A stretch of 64,000 nucleotides of DNA, taken from Atopsyche davidsoni. Lineage: Eukaryota > Arthropoda > Insecta > Trichoptera > Hydrobiosidae. Of the stretch, positions 56,450-64,000 are shown piece by piece (position 1 is the stretch's first letter; every line of letters begins with the position of its first letter). The notes below the pieces were generated by a model. The model was not told the DNA's origin, made no database searches, and worked only from the letters and a program-made list of their open reading frames with translations. The position numbers were made by a program, and so were the translations under genes. Location of the stretch: NCBI GenBank assembly GCA_022113835.1, contig JAILWY010000025.1:7022501-7086500 (forward strand), read 5' to 3'.

Positions 56450-57770
56450 TTATAAAAAATAACATTGCATAAGACTCACGTAATAGACATCCAGTGCTCT
56501 CCAACGTGCGCGAATTGTGGTTTTATCCAACTTATATGAATTTCATAGCACGTGTTGGAATTTGCATATGGTAAATAAAATCACAAATATATATTAAAAA
56601 TAAAAATTTCATCAATATTTTCTAAGGTGTAAGTTTTGATCGAAATTCACGATTTAAAGAACAACTTCGATGAATGAGTTATTTTCACAAATTTTATCAA
56701 AATAGCAGGTTAGGTGACAATGTACAAAAAAAAAAAATTTGAAACGAGTCAATCGGTTTGTTGGCAAGCGCTTCAGCAGATTGACAAATCGTTATCATCT
56801 AGCTATTTGAATTTTCATTTTGATGTTGGGGATATAAAAAGAAACCAGAAACAATGACAAAGAACCGAGTCGGTACCTGATTTTCGTTTCGCCCTGTGTC
56901 CTGAAACACGTTGCTTTTTTGGAATATCACAGGAGGGATGAAAAAAGTCCCGACGTAAGAATTAGCCATTTTGTGTGCACCGAGACAAAAGACGCTCGCT
57001 TTCGTGCTTTCGCGGTTTTTTTTTTGTTTTCTCGGCGGATTCGGTGGGCTTTGTTCGGGGGCTCGCGGGGCCTCTCGGATGGGCGCACGACACTTAACAT
57101 CGGGCTAATCACGGAGGTACCCGGGCTCGAGCTCGGCCTCGGGCATTCGAAGGAAACGGGAACAAAGACGCGAGAAAAATATCTTAATATATATAAAAAA
57201 ATATATTTAAAGTTTGCTTTTATACTAATCAATAATATTCAGTTTAATCCTGCAGTGGATTCGATAATGATCGCTTGTGGAGTGAGCGGCTTCCGTGATT
57301 AACGGTCTCTAATTAACATTGGCTTTCAGGCTGTTTTCTCCGCACAGTTCGCATCTATGGTGGGTACATCGTGGTATTTAATCATGGGGTTATTACCCTG
57401 TGTGTATAAAAGCCCATGGGGATGAAAGGGTGCACTTTGATACTGCCTTATGTCTATTGAATGGTGCCTTATGTGAAAGCCACGCGTGCGCGGGTTCAAA
57501 GACAGGAACCGAAGAAAAAAGTAAACATTTTAAATTATACTTGCGCGTCCGTGGACTGTAAATATTTTTGTGGATTTTTGAAATAAAGCTCAGAAGACAT
57601 TCAAACTCAGATAATATATATATATAAGACCACTTAATCAAAAACAATTGTATAAATTATTGCTTTCCAATAAAAAAATATTCATTTTTTTCATAGGTGG
57701 GTGGGAGTCGATTTGTAATTTGTAGTACGGTAAAAAATAATAGGCCTATAACTTAAAAACCGGAATTTGA
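56450..57770. other. Intergenic, no gene recognised
   Basis: Mixed AT-rich sequence with a GC-rich patch at 57000-57180. Open frames are compositional. Confidence 0.45.
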
Positions 57771-57776
57771 CACTAA

Positions 57777-58760
57777 ATGCCAAAATTTTTGTATGCTGTC
57801 AAAATTAGTCAACAATGTTTGATTTGCTTGCGCGTATCATATTTTTTTCAATCATGGAAATCTTTGAAATATGGCGAAAAAAATAGCATTTGCGGGAGTC
57901 ACTTTTTTGCTAAGAAAACTGCAGCCGAAAGTCATCGTTTGCTCATGGGATTGTATAGCAAACATGTTCTTGCAAAAACACAGTGTTTTGAGAAGTTTCA
58001 ACGCTTTAAAAGTGGCGATTTTGACATCAAAGACAAAAACGGCCTGGACAGTCGAAAAATTTTGAAGATAAAAAATTGAAAGTGTTACTCGATTAAAACT
58101 CGTATCAAACACAAGAAAAGCTTGCGGAATCATTGGACCTGACTCATGCAGCTATTTAAAATCGCCTAAAAGCATTGGGATTCATCCAGAAGCAAGGGAA
58201 TTGGGTGCCATACGAGTTGAACCCGAGAGACGTGGAAAGGCGATCGCATGTCTGAAATGCTGCTCGAGCGTCATAAAAAGAAGTCGTTTTTGCATCGAAT
58301 TGTTACTGGCGATGAAAAATGGATTCATTAAAACAACCCAAAGAGCAAAAAATCGTATTTGAAGCCCGGCCAACTAGCCAAATCGACACCGAAGAAGAAT
58401 ATTCACGCTGCCAAGATAATGCTCTGTATTTGGTGGGACCAGAAGAGAGTTGTGTATTATGAGGTTTTAAAAGAGAGCATTGAAAGAAAAGCGTCCAAAA
58501 GAGACCAGACACGAGACATTGATTTTCCAACATGACAATGTTCTTCCACATGTTGCTCAACCCGTTAAAAACTACTTGGAAAATAGCGGATGGGAAGTTC
58601 TGCTCCATCCGCCATATAGTCCAGACTTGGCGCCTTCTGACTACCTTTTGCTTCGATCGATGCAGAATGGACTTCACTTCAGTCCAAGGCATCAAACATT
58701 GGCTCGATTCGTTCTTTGGTTCAAAACATGACCATGAGAATAGACCCAATATATTTTGTT
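57777..58760 (+). pseudogene. Mariner transposase, nearly full-length, multiple frameshifts
   Basis: It reads KKTAAESHRLLMGLYSKHV and FQRFKSGDFDIKDK (paired helix-turn-helix region), and continues in other frames as LKALGFIQKQGNWVPYELN and TGDEKWIH (first catalytic D, about 58308). It ends HDNVLPHVAQPVK through YSPDLAPSDY (58531-58645). Exactly 34 residues separate the second and third catalytic Asp, which is the D,D34D signature of mariner. Several frameshifts and stops make it inactive. Confidence 0.88.
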
Positions 58761-58799
58761 AAATTTTGAAGCAATCGTCCTGAACAATGCAATTAGTCG

Positions 58800-60000
58800 G
58801 GAACGAGTTCAAATATAATAACTGATTCTCATCATCAAAGGTGGAAGAGGGTTCGATGGTAAATATGCACCCTCTGCGCCGAATATCGGCGTGGCTGAAA
58901 GTCCCCTCGCATTCCGGCTCGGGAAGTCTGCCATGACCGCTCCAACATTATATTTGTGAACCCCTTTACCTTGGGGTAGGTTAGCCTGAAACGGGAGGCA
59001 CCACAACACCCGGAGAAGGCTCTACGTTACATTCAATTAAAACGAGCAATTAACAATGAAGCCAAACTGTATTATTTGTATCACGACACCAACACAGTTT
59101 AGTCGTATTTGCTTCACTTATACTCGATTACTATATGAATCATAAAAATGAAGATGAGATCAAAAAAATTTTTGGGTAAAAATATCTTCATTCATTTTTT
59201 AAAAGTGAATGAAAATGAATATTATAATTTGTGTGTGCATAGTAAAAATAATTAATATGTTTTTAAAATTGAGTACGTTCATACTGCTTCTATGGGGTGT
59301 CGTACGTCGGGGGTTGTTTCCTGTTGGGGGAGAGTAAAACACTCCACCTGATATTTTGCCTGGCAACTTAACTTCCGTTGTCAACGGGATGTTGCCGAGT
59401 TTTAAAATATTTTTTGGTTACGATGTTTTTAAATCAAAGCACATTTATTATTTTTAATTGTTATTACATGATATATTTATGCTTAGAATATTCCAGTGTT
59501 TGGAGTCTAACCACACTAAGCCAGAAAGGCAAGTAGGAGCAAGTGCTTATTGACGATTGCTGTGGTCGATGCATATCACATATATTTTTATGGTTTCCAT
59601 TAATATAATTTAATTTTTTTTTTGAAGGGGTTGAAAATGGTTTGAATAATAAAAAAAAATCAGATCACATGGTTACCCTGCACACAATCAAGATAAAATC
59701 TCATGCACGCGGTACATCCCGTAATAACAGATGCAGAGATAAATAGCGAAATTTACTAGATGGATGAATATATTTGCATGCTAAACAAATCAAACTTTAA
59801 TTGGAATATACAGGGCGATAATTAATTTCAATTAAATATACAGGAGAACCAAGTGCACACTATGCAGATCTTTTTCTCGGAAGGGGTTTGAATCATGCCG
59901 AGTTGTAGCGCAAAAGATGATGATGGCGGTTTAAGAAATATGTATCCTGTTGTATACGATATTTAGATAATCGATTCACACGTGAAACGACGAGTTTAGA
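58800..60000. other. Intergenic, no gene recognised
   Basis: 58810-59060 is moderately GC-rich but has no recognised coding content; the rest is AT-rich. Confidence 0.4.
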
Positions 60001-60049
60001 ATTTGAGCCTATTTGGGAGGATGAAGATTGAAGGGATATCGACCAAGAA

Positions 60050-60250
60050 ATTTTAATGAGAATTGAGACAGCACGTAATACACTTAACATTGGAAAATCG
60101 ATGGAGAAAATGTAACATGTACCCCAAACAGGGGTCTAGGAAAAAAATAAAGGAAAGAGGAGCATTGGAAGGAAAAAAACAACATGTGCTTGGAAGTCGG
60201 GAACCTCATCTGATGAAAAACGCCCGAAGAAGAAGAATGATTACAAAAAT
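60050..60250 (+). mobile_element. LINE reverse-transcriptase fragment, short
   Basis: Reads RIETARNTLN, matching RIETARSTFN in the larger fragment at 61220, and further damaged LINE-like sequence with a GAAGAAGAATGA tail. Confidence 0.5.
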
Positions 60251-60419
60251 CATTGATATATTTACGTAGAAAGTAATAAAGATGGCTTTATTTAATTATA
60301 ACCATGAACGGTCGGGAAAAGTAAAAAAAAAGATTGATTAAGACTTAGCATGTTTTTTAAGCCGTCGCTGTGTTTGTAAGATTTGTATGTTTGATTTGCG
60401 GCGGAGGAACCGACGGACG

Positions 60420-60600
60420 TCCGGGCGGGGGCGCCGGGGGGGGCAGGGGGCTGCCAAGGGGGTGGCAGGGGGCCGAGCATGGGGGGGGGCAGGGGGTCGA
60501 GCATGGGGGGGGGGCAGGGGGCCGAGCATGGGGGGGCAGGGGGTCAGTCAGGGGGGCGCCGGGGAGGGACCGCGGGGGGAGGGGTGCGCGCGTCGCCCGC
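60420..60600 (+). repeat. G-run minisatellite (GAGCATGGGGGGG unit)
   Basis: Units of 22-26 bp such as CCGAGCATGGGGGGGG followed by GGGCAGGGGG, repeated several times with G runs up to 10. The same GAGCATGG core occurs inverted at 62452-62535. Confidence 0.8.
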
Positions 60601-60690
60601 TGTCGCCGAAATCAAGCATCGATAGCCACAGGGCCGCAACGCAAGACGCGTCTTGCAAATTAATTAATTAAATAATTAAATTTAAAAAAA

Positions 60691-60925
60691 TGTCCCCCCT
60701 CTTCCCATTCTGTTGCTTGTGCATGGCTGCCACTTTGTACCCTGAGCGTATGCAAAGGATCGGTAATGGAGTAGTGGACTTGGAATGATTCTGGAGGTAT
60801 GTGCTCTGGAAGTTTCTGCTATTGTTTAAACTTCCAATATACAACTGCAGAGAAAGGACCCACTTCCCTATTTTCCCCTTAGAAAACCATGAATACTGGC
60901 TCACCATGAGTACACTAGATGAAGA
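60691..60925 (+). mobile_element. Family E retroelement, 3' truncated copy
   Basis: CTTCCCATTCTGTTGCTTGT and TACCCTGAGCGTATGCAAAG, then a deletion to ACCCACTTCCCTATTTTCCC and CACCATGAGTACAC. Confidence 0.65.
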
Positions 60926-61169
60926 TAAAATATTATTTACCATGCCTCTCCAACTGAGTTTTGATTCTGAAATACAAGCCTGTTACCGATGTACTAATGC
61001 CTGGTATTCTGCTCAATTGAGTTACAGTGACACTGCAATTAAGCAAAAATTATAAATATGCATAAGCGAAACCGAGATGTACTGATTTTGTTAATTAGAT
61101 TGATACCACAGTTACAAAATACCCTAATAATAACTTTATTATCTACATCGACAACAATGAAGTGGATAG

Positions 61170-61545
61170 AGTTAAATATTAAGGTATTTGGGTAGCAGAA
61201 ATAGGATCGTAACCAGGAAAAAGTGAGGATTGAGACAGCACGCAGTACGTTTAATAACTTTTGGAAATATAACCCTGAAACCTCGATGAAGATTTATCAA
61301 ATGTTATGTCGTCTCAGTTCTCTTTTCTGCTACTATGCGAAGAACTCTTGACGCTGGTAAAGAAGCCGAAGGTCTCCTGTTTTGGCCGCATTTTTCGTAA
61401 CAATAAATAAAGCATCCTCCGATCTGGAGATCGGCTGGAGATCGGAAGTGCAGCCGAATCGGTGAGACTGTCCCAGGATAGGGATATGTTCTATGAAATG
61501 GTCATCGAGGTACTATGAGGAGCGGCAACAGAAGAAGAAGAATAA
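61170..61545 (+). mobile_element. LINE 3' fragment, several deletions
   Basis: It reads RIETARSTFNNFWKYNPET and LCRLSSLFCYYA (RT thumb-side region), then CFGRIFRNNK, then GSAAESVRLSQDRDMF. It ends in ATGAGGAGCGGCAACAGAAG and AAGAAG, joining regions that are further apart in a full element. Confidence 0.7.
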
Positions 61546-61673
61546 AATAAAAATGTTGGTTTAAGACGTTTTGGGTATAGAGCGGGTGAGGGTTTAGCGG
61601 GGATGCGAGTCTTCAGGGGTGCCGCACCCCCGAGGCTTTAATTTGTTTTTCAGTTCCCGAATGCGGGCAGCGC

Positions 61674-61797
61674 GCCCCCCGTCTGGGCGGCCGGGTCAGT
61701 GGCCGCGCCGCGTGTGCGTGCGCCCTCCTGCTGGCCCCCCCTGACCCCCCCTGACCCCCCCCTGACCCCCCCTGACCCACCCTGACCCCCTCAGCTG
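61674..61797 (-). repeat. (CTGACCCCCCC)n minisatellite
   Basis: Six or so 10-12 bp units at 61738-61795, in a CpG-rich stretch. The complement GGGGGTCAG also ends the 60420 tract. Confidence 0.8.
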
Positions 61798-62004
61798 ATA
61801 GATAATACACTGTCTATATTTAAGACTCATACTCCTTAAAAAAAATATTATTTTTGGACATATTGAGATGATGAAAAGGGTGCACGACGGCGGCTGCTTT
61901 TAACGTTTTTAAATGCGCTAGTACTGTACAGAACATTCAAGTTCTCAAAGTATTCAATTAAAATCATTATATTATGATAAGTACGTTGTATCACTTATAG
62001 GATA

Positions 62005-62150
62005 TGATTGTTAAAAATTCTTGCCAAGTACATAGTGATTCGTTGGTATAATTGGTAATACACCGGCCATGTAAGCTTGGGGATGTGGGTTCAAATACCA
62101 CACAAATCACGATGATATTTTTCGATATTTGAAAAAATGTACTTAATCAT
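62005..62150 (+). mobile_element. tRNA-derived SINE
   Basis: AGTGATTCGTTGGTATAATT (A-box side), ACACCGGCCATGTAAGCTTG, GGATGTGGGTTCAAATACCA (B box with changes), AATCACGATGATATTTTTC tail. Same family as 14560-14725. Confidence 0.7.
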
Positions 62151-62159
62151 GAAAATCAT

Positions 62160-62300
62160 TAAGGTTAATGTATACATAAATGCTTTTTGAGATGGTCGTC
62201 AACCTTCTCTGAGGTGAAACACTTGAAGAAGGATAAGACACATTAATTTTTTTCTGTTGCTTGGGAATGCCTGCCTTTCTGAACCCTGAGCGTACGCCAA
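62160..62300 (+). mobile_element. Family E tail followed by a new family E head
   Basis: GAGATGGTCGTCAACCTTCT with AAACACTTGAAGAAGGATAA is a 3' tail. It is followed at 62256 by CTGTTGCTTGGGAATGCCTG and AACCCTGAGCGTACG, the start of another copy. Confidence 0.55.
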
Positions 62301-62451
62301 AAAAATACGTAAAAATTGTGAGTATATTTTGATCACCCTGTATATATAGTCAGTGTGACAATAAGCGCACTCGAAGCATTGACCTTTGAAGGGCCAGGAC
62401 GAGCGTTGGGGACGAGCGCGGGGCTGCCCGTCTGGTGCTCAGCCCCTGTAG

Positions 62452-62535
62452 TCTGCCCCATGCTCGGCCCCCATGCTCGGCCACCATGCTCGGCCACCAT
62501 GGTCGCCCCCCATGCTCGGACACCATGCTCGTCCC
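62452..62535 (-). repeat. CATGCTCGGCCAC minisatellite
   Basis: About five units of 13-16 bp built on CCATGCTCGG, the complement of the CCGAGCATGG core at 60420-60600. Confidence 0.75.
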
Positions 62536-62699
62536 CGGAGCTCGTGGTGGTGTAATCAAATCCGCCCAGACGGTGAAATTGGCGGCACGTAATTTGAGCG
62601 TTCTAAATAGATTTTTATTTGTATGGGAAAGGTGTTCGTGGGACATTATAGACGCTTTCCTATATTGGTTATTACATATTTAATAAATACACCTTGGTT

Positions 62700-63240
62700 A
62701 TGCAGACTGTTTTATTGTGTATTTTTATTTTAAAGAAATCGACTCTATCATATATATATTTATATATTGACGAAAATCGTGGCTGCGGAAAATAAGTCCA
62801 TAATTTTTTAAAAATATCTTGTTGCAAATCGTAAATACTAATCATCTTCAATTACTTTCAATCTAATTTAATTTATGCATTAGATAAATAGTTTTAATAT
62901 TTCAATTTATTAATGTGTGTATAATAAGTTTAGAAATGAATATTGTCAATTATATAAAACAACATATGATATATTATGGAAAAAAGAAACCAATTTTTAT
63001 AATACGGGTATTCTGAAAAGAGAAAACAACAAAATAAAGGCTTTGTTACCTTATTATCAATAAAATAATGAAAGACTACATTTTACAAAGCGGAATTGCA
63101 TGTTACGCATTGAAACGATTTGAAAAGAAAATAATTTTTATATGCTTTAATATAAATTATAATTTTAAATAAAACATCATTACTTTAACTATATTTATTT
63201 TTTTTAACATAAAAACAATATTTATCGATACTTAGGTTTG
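62700..63240. other. AT-rich intergenic sequence
   Basis: No gene or shared repeat recognised. Confidence 0.45.
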
Positions 63241-63245
63241 GTAAA

Positions 63246-63268
63246 CACACACACACACACACACACAT
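63246..63268. repeat. (CA)n microsatellite
   Basis: Uninterrupted AC dinucleotide run. A (TA)n run follows at 63478-63500 and another at about 63857-63873. Confidence 0.9.
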
Positions 63269-63357
63269 AAAAACAAATAAATATATATTTCATAAAATAT
63301 TTTTGTGATTTTCCCACAAGTTTAATATTTAACGTATATTATTAAGCTCTTTTTTTT

Positions 63358-63402
63358 TATGCTAACACGAAAGTTCAGCGAAACCGATCACCAATAAAAT
63401 TA
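63358..63402. mobile_element. GTGACCGG-family MITE, right arm only
   Basis: GCTAACACGAAAGTTCAGCG and AAACCGATCACCAATAAAA match the right arm of 10983-11074. The left arm is not recognisable. Confidence 0.5.
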
Positions 63403-63544
63403 AATCACAAAAGCATTTTATTTATTAAAGCATTTAAATGGAATTCCGCTGAGTCAAAAATATTGAATACAATATTCATATATATATATATATATATATT
63501 ACAGCGAATCGTAATCGTTCGGTAAAATTCAAAAAAAGTTTAAA

Positions 63545-63800
63545 AATGGAAGCCCGCGACCTTCGCCGGCGTGACGAGGGCCGAGTGCGTTCCAAAATGG
63601 AAGGCCGCGTTCCGAATTTGAATCCGCCCCCCTCCCCCTTCTCCCCCCTTCCCCTCCTCCCTCCCCCTCCCCGCGGGCCGGGACACTCCCCCGCGCAAGG
63701 CGGGCCGGCGTGGGGCAGGTCGGAGTCGGCGCCCCGAAAAGGCTGAACTTGAATTTGGAACGCGCCGGCTTGTTTGTTCCTTTTTCAAATTATCAGCGGA
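63545..63800. repeat. GC-rich patch with C-run tract
   Basis: GGAAGCCCGCGACC and TTCCAAAATGGAAGGCCGCG precede C5-C6 runs at 63626-63680. Composition and the CCAAAATGGA motif recall 52905-53110. Open frames here are compositional. Confidence 0.45.
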
Positions 63801-64000
63801 GGGAGTGGCCCGAGCGGGCCTACACGAATCGACCTGGAACTTAAATTATTATTTCAGTATATATATATATATATTTATTTTTATGTTTACAAGCTTTATA
63901 TAAAAATATATACAAAACAAGAATAAGTGATATTGATATTATTTATGTGTAATATTTAAGAATACGAGAATGATTTGAAAATGTAGAATTGATATATATA

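Noticed and set aside
56919..57302. 127-codon plus-strand frame
   Set aside because: No recognisable domain and an equally long antisense frame; composition-driven.

Overview
The window looks like a low-gene-density, AT-rich insect chromosome. Three things point that way: insect-type protein genes with short GT-AG introns, an interstitial run of TTAGG-type telomeric repeat, and a dense mixture of Tc1/mariner, hAT, piggyBac-like, LINE and tRNA-derived SINE debris. I cannot place the order or species from the sequence alone; a hemipteran or similar insect is only a guess.

Layout. Positions 1-1377 hold the 3' end of a C2H2 zinc-finger gene that runs off the left edge (15 whole fingers). Positions 3082-9737 hold a second, complete two-exon paralogue. 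A 62-residue first exon with three evenly spaced SUMO-acceptor motifs splices over a 1.1 kb intron, which carries a TTAA-flanked MITE, into one giant exon. That exon encodes 62 canonical fingers plus one degenerate finger, and a block of 21 fingers (1,764 bp) occurs twice in tandem. Both genes share about 1.4 kb of 3' flank. In the left copy the homology ends in a 17-nt A tract, 22 nt after an AATAAA.

Positions 13792-17686 (minus strand) hold a four-exon DEK_C plus SWIB-domain gene (UAF30/spp27-like, 239 aa). It diverges from an intronless ATAD3/belphegor mitochondrial AAA+ ATPase gene at 18626-20509. The ATAD3 reading frame stops at TGA-C and is then open in the same frame for another 119 codons, which makes it a good stop-codon readthrough candidate.

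From about 20.9 kb to the right edge I find no convincing intact host gene. This 43 kb is AT-rich intergenic sequence packed with repeats: mariner transposase pseudogenes (55.6-56.1 and 57.8-58.8 kb), Tc1-like remnants (25.4 and 55.2 kb), a hAT dimerisation-domain relic (37.5 kb), LINE 3' ends and a matching non-autonomous family with the same tail, and tRNA-derived SINEs. There are also palindromic MITE families, a 300-bp tandem array, and several G-run minisatellites. One possible orphan exon resembling the end of a KH domain lies at 51.9 kb.

The genes do not form a pathway. The zinc-finger pair is an expanding transcription-factor-like family. The SWIB protein is a predicted nuclear chromatin or Pol I factor. 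ATAD3 is a mitochondrial inner-membrane protein that shares a 0.94 kb divergent promoter interval with the SWIB gene.
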